DNA of 64,000 nucleotides from Octadecabacter sp. B2R22 (lineage in GTDB: Bacteria; Pseudomonadota; Alphaproteobacteria; Rhodobacterales; Rhodobacteraceae), in contig NZ_JAHKQJ010000002.1 of assembly GCF_018861045.1 (NCBI RefSeq), forward strand, positions 1-64,000. The letters run 5' to 3'. A model generated the notes under the pieces. It had not been told where the DNA came from, ran no database searches, and saw only the letters and a program-made list of their open reading frames with translations. Numbering within the stretch: the first letter of the stretch is position 1; each line of letters begins with the position of its first letter. This document shows, piece by piece, positions 8,707 to 16,865 of this stretch. Both the position numbers and the translations under genes were made by a program.

Positions 8707-8784
8707 GGCACGCGTAAAGACGTATAGAAAGCCTATGTAACGCTCGAAGAAGGCAACACAATCGACGTATCCACTGGCCTGTAA
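8707..8784 (+). repeat. Third copy of the 3' end of rplW (decayed pseudogene)
   Basis: The same 26 codons again, with nine base differences from rplW. All are synonymous, including a serine AGC to TCC change that needs two substitutions, except one AAG to TAG that puts a stop after the sixth codon. This copy therefore spent a long time under selection as a coding end, then began to decay. Nothing upstream resembles the rest of rplW. Confidence 0.87.
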
Positions 8785-8814
8785 GGGTTAGGATTTACGA
8801 TTGAGAATTAGGAA

Positions 8815-8845
8815 GGCCCCGCAGTGTGAACTGCGGGGTCTTTTT
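8815..8845 (+). terminator. Terminator after the third rplW 3' copy
   Basis: An 11-bp stem (GGCCCCGCAGT / ACTGCGGGGTC) with GTGA loop and TTTTT, 30 nt after the copied stop. All three rplW ends keep the stop-to-terminator spacing. Confidence 0.88.
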
Positions 8846-8849
8846 GACT

Positions 8850-9152
8850 TTAGGTGGGGCAGACGTAGGCATCACCCAGTGCGATAGAGCCGTCTAACGA
8901 CGACTGAGTGTTTGAAAGTACAAACGCATTTCCACCACGCGCCGCAGTTTCATTTCGCAGCTTATTCAACGCGCTGCTAACGTCATCGGTAACAGTCATG
9001 CCCATGAGTTCGGTTCCCGATACTGGACCTAAGAACTGACATCGTTCTGTCATTTGAGGTGTGATCTGTCTGACGAGTTGCGCCTCTGGCGTAAGTTCAG
9101 CGCTACAAGCAGCTAAACCTGAACAAGCTAGCAATAAAATAAGTCGATTCAT
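8850..9152 (-). CDS. Small lipoprotein, DUF4156-like
   Basis: A 100-residue lipoprotein. The signal peptide ends in a lipobox (LAAC, Cys near residue 16), so the mature protein should be anchored in the cell envelope. The body has the pattern of DUF4156 proteins: an early Cys and GPVSG, then LRNETAARGGNAFVLSN and a late Cys. The ATG has AAAAGGA at good spacing. Function unknown. It sits head-to-head with the HNH-like gene, in the gap between rplW and rplB. Confidence 0.7.
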   Translation of the reverse strand: MNRLILLLACSGLAACSAELTPEAQLVRQITPQMTERCQFLGPVSGTELMGMTVTDDVSSALNKLRNETAARGGNAFVLSNTQSSLDGSIALGDAYVCPT

Positions 9153-9219
9153 GTCATTCCTTTTCTCTACGGGTTAAAGTGAACACATCGCGATTATGCT
9201 AACAATCCCAAAAGGTTCT

Positions 9220-9954
9220 ATGTTCACCATGCTTGCATTTGCAAAATATGATTCAGATAGATGCTGCCTTTGCGGTAAAAAGGGTCCTTTAACTGGCGAG
9301 CATAAATTCAAAGCGACACAAATAAAGTCCAGTTTTCCAGACGGAGAGTTGCTTTCGATGAACAACCCCGATTGGAAACGCCCCAAATTTGTTTAAGGAT
9401 CAAAATCAAGCAATTTAAAATTCAAGAAAAGTGTTTGTGCTCTTTGCAATAGTAGCCGTACCCAATCGGCGGATAGAGCCTTTGACGAATTTCATTATGC
9501 GAATAGTGCTGACCTTGAGCGAGTGTTGAAAGACCGCGAACAACTTGGAGAGTTAGTTCGGCCTGTTGCGTCTGACAGAGAAAGAGATGTCTTTAGGTAC
9601 TTCGCAAAATTGCTGTGTTGTTTTCTTGCAGAAATAGACGGACCACGACCAAAGGCGGTTGGTGCTTTTGCTGCATCTTTGGCAGAGCAAAACCCTATCT
9701 TGTTGAGTGTGTCTGAGGACCCTGCACTTGCCGAAATTAAGCAAAGGGCCATTGGGACGGGATGGGTGGCGCATGGCGGTCTTTGGCTCACATTTGACAA
9801 GTCAAAGCGTTTCGCAGAGAAAATTGGGTCTCGGCTTACGGTTGGACATGTTCGCTACGAGTATTGGGTGCAATTGAACAAGGTCCCCCAACTGGAGCTA
9901 CTTTTATTCCAACGAGCATTCTTAGAGCGCGCTAAGTTGGGTATCATTGAATAG
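9220..9954 (+). pseudogene. HNH-like nuclease gene broken by one in-frame stop
   Basis: One reading frame is open from 9196 to 9954 except for a single TAA at 9394-9396. The N-terminal part has CCLCGKKGPLTGEH and the part after the stop has CALCNSSRTQSADRAFDEF: two Cys-x2-Cys knuckles and a His between them, as in zinc-ribbon HNH endonucleases. The rest (to about residue 245) has no motif I know. I favour the ATG at 9220, which has AAAAGG upstream; an ATG at 9196 is also in frame. Base composition is AT-richer than the ribosomal genes. Readthrough or a recent nonsense change are both possible; as it stands the product is truncated. Confidence 0.7.
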
Positions 9955-9967
9955 GTGGGGTGAGCCC

Positions 9968-9996
9968 TTGACCCATCCCCCTATCCCCCCTATCAG
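9968..9996 (+). promoter_or_regulatory. Promoter of the rplB-rpsS-rplV-rpsC-rplP unit
   Basis: TTGACC, 17-bp spacer catccccctatcccccc, TATCAG. It starts 14 bp after the stop of the HNH-like pseudogene and lies 134 bp before rplB. Confidence 0.75.
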
Positions 9997-10009
9997 ACCC
10001 CATCGGCAC

Positions 10010-10036
10010 AGCCCCAGATTCGTCTGGGGCTTTGTT
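10010..10036 (+). promoter_or_regulatory. Hairpin at the very start of the rplB leader
   Basis: AGCCCCAGA-TTCG-TCTGGGGCT, a perfect 9-bp stem with a UUCG tetraloop, then TTGTTGTT. The predicted start of transcription is only about 8 nt before it. It looks like an intrinsic terminator with an interrupted T-run and could be an attenuator, a 5' mRNA stabiliser, or the terminator of the pseudogene upstream. Confidence 0.6.
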
Positions 10037-10129
10037 GTTGTCTGCAAAGACATATCATCGGGCACCTACGGGGGCCTATAAACATCAGGGCCGCATCTGC
10101 GGTCCGCCAAGCAAACGGAAGTAGCAAAC

Positions 10130-10972
10130 ATGGCACTTAAGTCGTATAAGCCGACGACGCCTGGCCAACGTGGGTTGGTGCTGATTGACCGTTCGGAGCT
10201 TTGGAAAGGTCGTCCAGTTAAGTCCCTCACAGAGGGTCTGACGAAATCGGGCGGTCGGAACAACACCGGACGGATCACATCACGTCGTCGTGGTGGTGGG
10301 GCAAAACGCCTTTACCGCATCGTAGATTTCAAACGTAACAAGTTCGACATGGAAGCTGTTGTCGCTCGGATCGAATATGACCCGAACCGGACTGCGTTCA
10401 TCGCACTCGTTCAATACACTGATGGCGAGCAAGCCTACATCATCGCACCACAGCGTTTGGCTGTTGGCGATAAGGTCATTGCTTCTGCTAAGGCAGACAT
10501 CAAGCCGGGCAACGCAATGCCGTTCTCTGGCATGCCAATCGGTACAATCATTCACAACATCGAAATGAAGCCAGGCAAAGGCGGCCAGATCGCCCGTGCA
10601 GCTGGTACTTACGCACAGTTCGTAGGTCGTGACGGTGGTTACGCTCAGATCCGTCTGAGCTCTGGTGAATTGCGCCTCGTGCGTCAGGAATGCATGGCCA
10701 CCGTTGGTGCCGTGTCCAACCCTGACAACTCCAACCAGAACATGGGTAAAGCCGGCCGTATGCGCCACTATGGCAAACGTCCATCCGTTCGTGGTGTCGT
10801 AATGAACCCGGTCGATCACCCACACGGTGGTGGTGAAGGTCGTACGTCTGGTGGTCGTCACCCGGTTACTCCTTGGGGTAAGCCGACGAAGGGCGCCAAG
10901 ACACGTAACAAGAAAAAAGCGTCCAACCGTCTTATCGTTCGGTCCCGGCACGCCAAGAAAAAGGGGCGTTAA
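10130..10972 (+). CDS. rplB: Large ribosomal subunit protein uL2
   Basis: A full-length L2 of 280 residues, the primary 23S rRNA-binding protein needed for subunit joining and peptidyl transfer. The C-terminal loop with [15 protein letters not shown] contains the conserved histidine of this region; the N-terminal [14 protein letters not shown] is typical. It is the first gene of the second ribosomal unit, with a leader of about 125 nt that contains a terminator-like hairpin. rpsS follows after 3 bp. Confidence 0.97.
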   Translation: MALKSYKPTTPGQRGLVLIDRSELWKGRPVKSLTEGLTKSGGRNNTGRITSRRRGGGAKRLYRIVDFKRNKFDMEAVVARIEYDPNRTAFIALVQYTDGEQAYIIAPQRLAVGDKVIASAKADIKPGNAMPFSGMPIGTIIHNIEMKPGKGGQIARAAGTYAQFVGRDGGYAQIRLSSGELRLVRQECMATVGAVSNPDNSNQNMGKAGRMRHYGKRPSVRGVVMNPVDHPHGGGEGRTSGGRHPVTPWGKPTKGAKTRNKKKASNRLIVRSRHAKKKGR

Positions 10973-10975
10973 TAT

Positions 10976-11254
10976 ATGTCTCGTTCTGTATGGAAAGGTC
11001 CATTCGTTGACAGCTACGTGCTTAAGAAAGCCGCAGCCGCCAAAGATTCCGGCCGCAATGACGTTATCAAAATCTGGTCCCGTCGTTCTACAATCTTGCC
11101 TCAGTTCGTTGGTTTGACATTTGGTGTCTACAACGGCCGGAAGCACATCCCTGTATCTATCACCGAAGACATGATTGGTCAGAAGTTTGGTGAGTATTCA
11201 CCAACTCGCACCTATTACGGTCACGCGGCTGATAAAAAAGCGAAGCGGAAATAA
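10976..11254 (+). CDS. rpsS: Small ribosomal subunit protein uS19
   Basis: A 92-residue S19 of standard length; SVWKGPFVD at the N-terminus and GHKLGEF-like [16 protein letters not shown] at the C-terminus are diagnostic. It binds 16S rRNA in the 30S head with S13. Tightly packed between rplB and rplV. Confidence 0.97.
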   Translation: MSRSVWKGPFVDSYVLKKAAAAKDSGRNDVIKIWSRRSTILPQFVGLTFGVYNGRKHIPVSITEDMIGQKFGEYSPTRTYYGHAADKKAKRK

Positions 11255-11257
11255 GTC

Positions 11258-11644
11258 ATGAGCAAGGATAAGAATCCCCGCCGCGTGGCAGACGACGAAG
11301 CAATGGCAAAACTGCGCATGCTGAAGACGTCCCCGCAAAAACTGAACCTTCTGGCCGGCATGATCCGCGGCAAATCGGTAGACAAGGCCCTCACGGACCT
11401 GACGTTCTCCAAAAAGCGGATCGCTCTGGATGTGAAGAAATGCCTTCAGTCCGCGATTGCCAATGCTGAGAACAACCACAACCTCGACGTTGATGAACTC
11501 ATCGTTGCTGAGGCTTATGTGGGCAAGAACTTGACGATGAAACGCGGTCGCCCTCGTGCCCGTGGTCGCTTCGGCAAGATCATGAAGCCGTTCGCAGAGC
11601 TGACAATCAAAGTGCGCCAAGTTCAAGCTGAGGAGCAAGCATAA
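11258..11644 (+). CDS. rplV: Large ribosomal subunit protein uL22
   Basis: L22 of 128 residues. The beta-hairpin with [11 protein letters not shown] (about residues 93-104) reaches into the exit tunnel and is where macrolide-resistance changes arise in other bacteria. The N-terminus has a short charged extension typical of alphaproteobacteria. Its stop overlaps the rpsC start by one base (TAATG). Confidence 0.96.
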   Translation: MSKDKNPRRVADDEAMAKLRMLKTSPQKLNLLAGMIRGKSVDKALTDLTFSKKRIALDVKKCLQSAIANAENNHNLDVDELIVAEAYVGKNLTMKRGRPRARGRFGKIMKPFAELTIKVRQVQAEEQA

Positions 11645-12360
11645 TGGGTAACAAAGTAAATCCTATCGGCATGCGTCTTCAGGTGAACCGTACTTGGGAC
11701 AGCCGCTGGTACGCTGACACCAAAGACTACGGTGACCTTCTTCTTGAAGACTTGAAGATCAAAGCCTTCATCAAAGAAGACTGCAAGCAAGCCGGTGTTA
11801 GCCGCGTTATCATCGAACGTCCGCACAAGAAGTGCCGCGTAACTGTTCACACTGCACGCCCGGGCGTCATCATCGGCAAGAAAGGTGCAGACATCGAAAC
11901 TCTGCGTCAGAAACTTGCGTCCATGACTGACTCCGAGCTGCACCTCAACATCGTTGAAGTGCGCAAGCCTGAGCTTGATGCTCAGCTTGTTGGTGAGAGC
12001 ATTGCACAGCAGCTTGAGCGTCGTGTTTCTTTCCGTCGCGCTATGAAGCGTGCGGTTCAGAACGCAATGCGTATGGGTGCCCTTGGTATTCGTGTGAACC
12101 TTGCTGGCCGTCTTGGCGGTGCAGAGATCGCGCGTACTGAATGGTATCGTGAGGGCCGCGTGCCACTCCACACCCTTCGTGCTGACATCGATTACGCACA
12201 CGTGGAAGCAATGACTGCCTATGGTATCATCGGGATCAAGACTTGGATCTTCAAAGGTGAGATCATGGAGCACGATCCAGCTGCGCGTGACCGTAAACTT
12301 CAAGAGCTTCAGGATGGCCCCGCACCGCGCGGCGCACGTCCTGGTGGCCGTGATCGCTGA
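11644..12360 (+). CDS. rpsC: Small ribosomal subunit protein uS3
   Basis: S3 of 238 residues at the mRNA entry channel. The KH domain GxxG loop is seen as [13 protein letters not shown] (about residues 76-88), followed by the C-terminal domain with [19 protein letters not shown]. The last 15 residues form a basic Pro/Gly/Arg tail. Translationally coupled to rplV. Confidence 0.97.
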   Translation: MGNKVNPIGMRLQVNRTWDSRWYADTKDYGDLLLEDLKIKAFIKEDCKQAGVSRVIIERPHKKCRVTVHTARPGVIIGKKGADIETLRQKLASMTDSELHLNIVEVRKPELDAQLVGESIAQQLERRVSFRRAMKRAVQNAMRMGALGIRVNLAGRLGGAEIARTEWYREGRVPLHTLRADIDYAHVEAMTAYGIIGIKTWIFKGEIMEHDPAARDRKLQELQDGPAPRGARPGGRDR

Positions 12361-12372
12361 AAGGATTAAACA

Positions 12373-12786
12373 ATGCTTCAGCCAAAACGCACTAAATTCC
12401 GCAAGATGCACAAAGGCCGCATCAAGGGCGAAGCCAAAGGTGGCTCCGACCTGAACTTCGGCACATTTGGCCTCAAGGCGACCACACCGGAACGTGTGAC
12501 AGCACGTCAGATCGAGGCAGCACGCCGCGCGATGACACGTCACATGAAACGTCAAGGTCGTGTTTGGATCCGCATCTTCCCAGACGTACCTGTCACCTCC
12601 AAGCCTGTCGAAGTTCGTATGGGTAAAGGTAAAGGTTCCGTTGATTATTGGGCATGTAAGGTCAAACCTGGCCGTGTCATGTTCGAAATCGATGGCGTGG
12701 ACGAAAGCGTCGCTCGTGAGGCCCTGCGCCTTGCTGCGATGAAACTGCCTGTGAAAACACGCACAGTGGTTCGCGAAGACTGGTAA
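12373..12786 (+). CDS. rplP: Large ribosomal subunit protein uL16
   Basis: L16 of 137 residues, which organises the A-site region of the 50[17 protein letters not shown] and [17 protein letters not shown] are conserved, the latter next to the arginine that is hydroxylated in some bacteria. It is the last gene of this unit. In the standard S10 operon rpmC follows immediately; here a terminator and 5.1 kb of other genes intervene. Confidence 0.97.
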   Translation: MLQPKRTKFRKMHKGRIKGEAKGGSDLNFGTFGLKATTPERVTARQIEAARRAMTRHMKRQGRVWIRIFPDVPVTSKPVEVRMGKGKGSVDYWACKVKPGRVMFEIDGVDESVAREALRLAAMKLPVKTRTVVREDW

Positions 12787-12822
12787 ACCCAATCTTCCCC
12801 ACCGGGATTTGAAACTAACGAA

Positions 12823-12855
12823 AAGCCCTCGTCGAGTATTCGGCGGGGGCTTTTT
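12823..12855 (+). terminator. Terminator after rplP
   Basis: A 12-bp stem (AAGCCCTCGTCG / CGGCGGGGGCTT, some G-T pairs) with a 6-nt loop is followed by a T-run. It closes the second ribosomal unit. Confidence 0.88.
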
Positions 12856-13201
12856 CTTTCGTGTGAACTTCGCCCCTGCGCCCATCTTGCCGGAGTGTCA
12901 CTATGCGAAGAATGTCCGCTATATCAATTAGCCTCGTCTCAGAGAAACAGCTGCTTTTGCCTGCCCCAGATTATCGTTGCTGAAACGTTTATGTAGGTTG
13001 TCATTTCACAGCTCAGCTCTTTGTTGGCGACTTGCGCGCAATCCCTAGTTGATTTCGATCAAATCTATCAGAATTTAATAATGCTATATTTGAATATGTC
13101 TTGGTGAACGGCGAATCTATACCAGCCCACATCGCAACAAGTCATTGACCCTGCGAGTCGGAAAAGCGCCACTCAAGACGCAAATTGATCAGGGAGGAAC
13201 C
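12856..13201. other. Gene-free leader before a VPLPA-CTERM gene
   Basis: About 345 AT-rich bases without a plausible gene. It should contain the promoter of the VPLPA-CTERM gene at 13202, but I could not settle on a -35/-10 pair. AGGGAGGAAC at 13191-13200 is the ribosome-binding site of that gene. Confidence 0.45.
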
Positions 13202-14359
13202 ATGAGAAATATTCTTTTAACGACGGCAATTGTCGGAATGTCGACGGCCATACCGGCCTCGTCCGCAACGCTCGACAGCTGGAACCTAGATAATGTAACT
13301 GTTGGCGCAACCGATGGAACGCCAAGCGCAAGTGTAATTGACAACGGAAGTGGGGCCAGCAGTGGACAGATCGCCTATGCACCACCAGAGGCAATTGCTC
13401 CCGGAATTCAGGTTGTGCAGGAAACCTATACTCAGGGTGGCCCAACCGGCCTAACACTGGACGGATGCGTTATGACGTCTAATCCAGACAACACCTGCAC
13501 TGGTGCATTCCAAAGCGGGAAGCGGATTAAGACGCAAATGACAGGCACAGAACCGATTGATCTGGTATTTGACGTAACCGAAGGCGCGGAATCGAACTAT
13601 CAAGTATTTTATCGCCTTATTAACCAGACCACTCAATCACTGGCGGGTTTCGCTCTTGAATTGGGGTTTGGTGTCGGAAACGATTTTATAGAAGCAACTG
13701 CCGCGGACGGCATTTCTTTTTCGACGGCGTTCCGGGCACAACCAGCTGATGCTGCCGCATCGTCCACAACCCAATTCCCGTTCGGGTTGTTTGGAGATGC
13801 CAGTACCAACGATAACTTTGAGTTAGACGGCTTTTTTGCGGCTGAACGAACAAGCCTAGCTCTTGATCAAGGGCTAACAGAAATCGCAAGTACTGATTTT
13901 GTTGGTCCGTACACAGACCTCTTCCCGTCATGGCTGTCCCAGGAAAACGTTCCAATCGGAGCATTCTGGGACAACGACAATGACCCCCTTACTGATGCGT
14001 TGCTCATGGCGTGGCTGAATGCCGATGGACAATGGGAAATCCGTCGCGATGTTGAGGATTTCGCCGGTGGCATAGCTGGCAGCTTAACCAGTCCCTTGTT
14101 TTTTAACACGTTTGACGAAGTTGTTGCACAGCTGGGGCTAGGATCAAGTCTGTTCGAAGATGACATTGAAGACCTTGCAAACTTGAATGTGAATTTTGCC
14201 ATCAATTTGGCGGGATTTGTGCCAACAGGGTCGTTCACACTGCGTACAACTGCAATGCCAGCGGCAAACATTTCGCCTGTGCCACTGCCAGCAGGTGCAG
14301 TCCTATTGCTGAGCGGTCTTGCTGCATTCGGTTTCGCCGGGCGTCGCAAAACTGCTTGA
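13202..14359 (+). CDS. VPLPA-CTERM secreted protein
   Basis: A 385-residue exported protein with signal peptide (RNILLTTAIVGMSTAIPASSA) and C-terminal sorting tail: SPVPLPAGAVLLLSGLAAFG then RRK. The start at 13202 is chosen for its strong AGGGAGG site; the frame is open 19 codons further left without one. The central part has TYTQGGPTGLTLDGC and many short hydrophobic stretches separated by Asp/Asn, as in beta-rich surface proteins of the choice-of-anchor type, but no named domain is certain. Two Cys near residues 95-105 could form a disulfide. It lies first in the rplP-rpmC gap. Confidence 0.8.
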   Translation: MRNILLTTAIVGMSTAIPASSATLDSWNLDNVTVGATDGTPSASVIDNGSGASSGQIAYAPPEAIAPGIQVVQETYTQGGPTGLTLDGCVMTSNPDNTCTGAFQSGKRIKTQMTGTEPIDLVFDVTEGAESNYQVFYRLINQTTQSLAGFALELGFGVGNDFIEATAADGISFSTAFRAQPADAAASSTTQFPFGLFGDASTNDNFELDGFFAAERTSLALDQGLTEIASTDFVGPYTDLFPSWLSQENVPIGAFWDNDNDPLTDALLMAWLNADGQWEIRRDVEDFAGGIAGSLTSPLFFNTFDEVVAQLGLGSSLFEDDIEDLANLNVNFAINLAGFVPTGSFTLRTTAMPAANISPVPLPAGAVLLLSGLAAFGFAGRRKTA

Positions 14360-14381
14360 TCGAAAACGAAGTTCAGCGATC

Positions 14382-14411
14382 AGGGGCCGTCCGTTCAGGG
14401 CGGCCTCTTTC
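14382..14411 (+). terminator. Terminator of the second VPLPA-CTERM gene
   Basis: An 11-pair stem (AGGGGCCGTCC / GGGCGGCCTCT with G-T pairs) and GTTCA-type loop, then TT. It closely matches the hairpin at 8661. Confidence 0.7.
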
Positions 14412-14648
14412 GTCGTTATTTAGCCATCCAATTTTAGACTATTCAACATCCCTTAACCCGCCCCAAATCCGTGCCATCCCCCCCATTCTTGGTCTGCGCG
14501 ACGCGTATAGAGACATGCAGATATTAACGGAATATAGAGAAACATTGCTTTTTAGGTAATTTTAGGTCATTTTAAATGAATAAAGTCGACCCGTTTTTCT
14601 GCCACTTAAATTTCCTAACTATGTTTCTAATCTAAAAGGATATTCTGC

Positions 14649-15269
14649 ATGACCTTAAAATATTTAGCTGGCGCTGCCGCAGCGATGATTCTGTCAACGT
14701 CTGCCGCCCAAGCCGTTCCAATGCTGTCGTTCGTGATCGACGGCAACACCTACTCTGACCCATTTGCGATCACAAATACCTCAGACGCAGGTGAATCCAT
14801 TGTTGCGTTTGGCATTAACCTGTCGGGTGCCACGGCTGGCGATTATTGTTTTGATACTGTTAACTACTCGCCTTGTAACGACTCTTTGGCGGTGCCTTTT
14901 ACGCCAATTAGCGGCGCGACCGTTTCAAGCTCATCCACGTATGACGGATCAAAAATGCTGGACATCATTTTCAGCTCGTTTTCGTCCGGATCAACCTTTC
15001 TTTTCGACATCGATGTGGACAACGATGCTGGATCGGCCACAGTGTACGGCAACGAGTTGATCGGTGCGACAGCCTATGCTGACTTCTCAGATGGGCAGCG
15101 CCTGCTAGGTGTTTTCGCGGCCGTTAGCGGCAATGCCGACGCCTCTGCGTTTACCTCTACGGGCCTGATTCCGACGCCAGCTGTACCTCTTCCCGCCGGC
15201 TTCCCACTTATTCTTGCGGGGCTCGGCGCGTTGGGCTTTATGAAGCGCCGGAAAAATCTGAACGCCTGA
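14649..15269 (+). CDS. VPLPA-CTERM secreted protein
   Basis: A 206-residue protein with signal peptide ending at AAQA and a C-terminal tail AVPLPAGFPLILAGLGALGF followed by KRRK. The middle holds two Cys (DYCFDTVNYSPCND) and a DIDVDNDAG stretch that resembles Ca-binding acidic loops. AAAGGA lies upstream of the ATG. It is the third exosortase-type substrate in this locus; the three share tail and signal but little sequence in between. The 290-bp spacer before it is AT-rich and should hold its promoter. Confidence 0.8.
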   Translation: MTLKYLAGAAAAMILSTSAAQAVPMLSFVIDGNTYSDPFAITNTSDAGESIVAFGINLSGATAGDYCFDTVNYSPCNDSLAVPFTPISGATVSSSSTYDGSKMLDIIFSSFSSGSTFLFDIDVDNDAGSATVYGNELIGATAYADFSDGQRLLGVFAAVSGNADASAFTSTGLIPTPAVPLPAGFPLILAGLGALGFMKRRKNLNA

Positions 15270-15298
15270 TTTACGATCAGTCGACATTGACGACCATG

Positions 15299-15330
15299 AA
15301 ATGCCCTCGATTACTCGGGGGCATTTTTTA
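15299..15330 (+). terminator. Terminator of the third VPLPA-CTERM gene
   Basis: AAATGCCCTCGA / TCGGGGGCATTT, a 12-pair stem with loop TTAC and a T-run of six. Confidence 0.88.
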
Positions 15331-15386
15331 TTCCACCATAACAGGTGGTCGAAACTTCCCGCCGCCAATCCTAACCGCTAAGCGTT

Positions 15387-16076
15387 TCAACCGCTCGCCC
15401 CCCAGATCCGGGCCATCCCGCCTTCGAAAGCGGCCCATGTCATCGTCGCGGAATTCCCCGCATGGCCTTCGTAATACGACCGCCCGTTGGGCAGCGGCAG
15501 CCCCGCCCAGATACGCGCGAGGTTATGCATGAACTGACGACGACCCATCTCGCCGTGCTGAAACTGCGACAGACCTGCATCTTCTAGTAAGACCACTGCG
15601 AGCGCGTCTTGGACACCCGCCGTGAACTGCGTCTCCGGCCCAAACCCCCGTTCGGCCGCCACACGGCGCAGTGTCGATGGAATGAATTGGTAGCGCCCAA
15701 TCGCGTGGGGCTGGCCAGGCGTCGCTCTGATCCATTGATAAATCTCACCCAAGGTCATCTGCGTAGGCGGTTTCACAGGCCGAATACGTGCCCCGTGTTG
15801 CACGGCGTTGTATCCGGCTGACCCAGCCTCGGCGTTGGCGATAAGGCTTAGCAACCGATCGACGGGGGTCGTGCCCGTGCCGATGATTGCGGCCGTAGGT
15901 GGTGCAATGCGTTCGGGCAGGGGCGCGAAGAACCCGACCTGCGGGTCAGGGGAAAACAAGCTGGCGCGAGTGACTTGGGTGTCTTGTGAAGGGGCGCTGG
16001 GGAACAACGATTGCAATTCTGCACGCGCGCCCCCTGCACAGCACAGCATCACCAAAGCCAACAAAACACGAACCAT
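15387..16076 (-). CDS. Phage lambda-type muramidase, exported
   Basis: A 229-residue protein. Residues 1-20 are a signal peptide (VRVLLALVMLCCAGGARA), then a Pro-rich linker. From about residue 70 a lysozyme-like domain follows, with LLSLIANAEAGSAGYNAV (catalytic Glu expected in NAEAG) and PHAIGRYQFIP, the pattern of lambda endolysin-type transglycosylases (COG4678-like). It should cleave peptidoglycan glycan strands in the periplasm. The ATG at 16076 has AAGGGG upstream; a GTG three codons earlier is less likely. It is a single minus-strand gene in the rplP-rpmC gap, converging with a VPLPA-CTERM gene. Domesticated phage origin is possible. Confidence 0.75.
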   Translation of the reverse strand: MVRVLLALVMLCCAGGARAELQSLFPSAPSQDTQVTRASLFSPDPQVGFFAPLPERIAPPTAAIIGTGTTPVDRLLSLIANAEAGSAGYNAVQHGARIRPVKPPTQMTLGEIYQWIRATPGQPHAIGRYQFIPSTLRRVAAERGFGPETQFTAGVQDALAVVLLEDAGLSQFQHGEMGRRQFMHNLARIWAGLPLPNGRSYYEGHAGNSATMTWAAFEGGMARIWGASG

Positions 16077-16152
16077 CGCAAGCACCCCTTCTGAGATCAG
16101 GGCGCTTATGCAGGGTTAATCGTTTACGACAGGTTTCACCCCGTCCGACGAA

Positions 16153-16761
16153 TTATTCCCATTTGTAATTAAAGCTTACGGAAATCCGGTCGTCCTCGGA
16201 CATGTTCATCGGGACCTCGTGGCGCAGCCAGCTTTCCCACAGCAAGACGTCGCCTACGACGGGACGCACGTAAACGAACTGCTTTAGCTCGTCGCGGCAG
16301 CCCTTCTTGCGCGAAGGGGCGGCCATCATCATCTGCGCGCGTGGGTCTTCCAACTTGAGCGCGGAGGCACCTTCGGGCATCTTCACGTATGTCGTGCCGG
16401 AAATGACGGAGTGTGGATGGATGTGAGAGGTGTGAATGCCGCCCTCAGGCAGAATGTTGATCCAGAGGTCTTCCAGCACCAGCTTGCGATCGTCCAATTC
16501 AAATTCAAGGTCCGCAGCAAAGGTTGCGACGTGCTGATCCAGTGCCGCCACGATGTCCGCAAAAATCGGAAACCGCCACGGCAGGTCCGTCAGGGACGCA
16601 TAGGAGGTGTAGCCAGGGAAATCATTGGCCTCACACCAATCCTGCCCAGCTTCATCATCTTCAGCGATGGAATAGCAGGAGTTTTCAAGTTCATCCGCAT
16701 CAATTGGGCCAAGCTTGGCTTGATACAGGCGGGTGGCGAAGAGGGAGCGGATGGTGCCCAT
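16153..16761 (-). CDS. 2OG-Fe(II) oxygenase family protein (TIGR02466-like)
   Basis: A 202-residue protein of the 2OG-FeII_Oxy_5 type. The double-stranded beta-helix core is visible from about residue 90: WINILPEGGIHTSHIHPHSVISGTTYV supplies the metal-binding histidines (written here in parts: IHTSHIHPHS then SGTTYV), and LLWESWLRHEVPMN supplies the distal His and a 2-oxoglutarate-binding segment. Expected reaction: hydroxylation of an unknown substrate with O2 and 2-oxoglutarate. It starts at ATG 16761 with GGAG upstream. Ribosomal oxygenases exist, so the position beside ribosomal genes is noted, but nothing shows a ribosomal target. Confidence 0.75.
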   Translation of the reverse strand: MGTIRSLFATRLYQAKLGPIDADELENSCYSIAEDDEAGQDWCEANDFPGYTSYASLTDLPWRFPIFADIVAALDQHVATFAADLEFELDDRKLVLEDLWINILPEGGIHTSHIHPHSVISGTTYVKMPEGASALKLEDPRAQMMMAAPSRKKGCRDELKQFVYVRPVVGDVLLWESWLRHEVPMNMSEDDRISVSFNYKWE

Positions 16762-16819
16762 GGTCTGTCTCCTGACAAAGTTTGATTTGGCTAGCGTTCC
16801 TAGCTAACTTCATAAAAGA

Positions 16820-16848
16820 TTGAACAGATTAAGCGACTCCCAAATATA
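16820..16848 (+). promoter_or_regulatory. Possible promoter of the PD-(D/E)XK-like gene
   Basis: TTGAAC, a 17-bp spacer and AATATA, 18 bp before the TTG start. It is AT-rich and unlike the C-rich ribosomal promoters. Confidence 0.35.
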
Positions 16849-16865
16849 AACATTGGAACAGAGAA

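Noticed and set aside
11623-12885. 420-codon open frame on the minus strand opposite rpsC and rplP
   Set aside because: A shadow caused by codon bias of the ribosomal genes; no ribosome-binding site and no recognisable protein.
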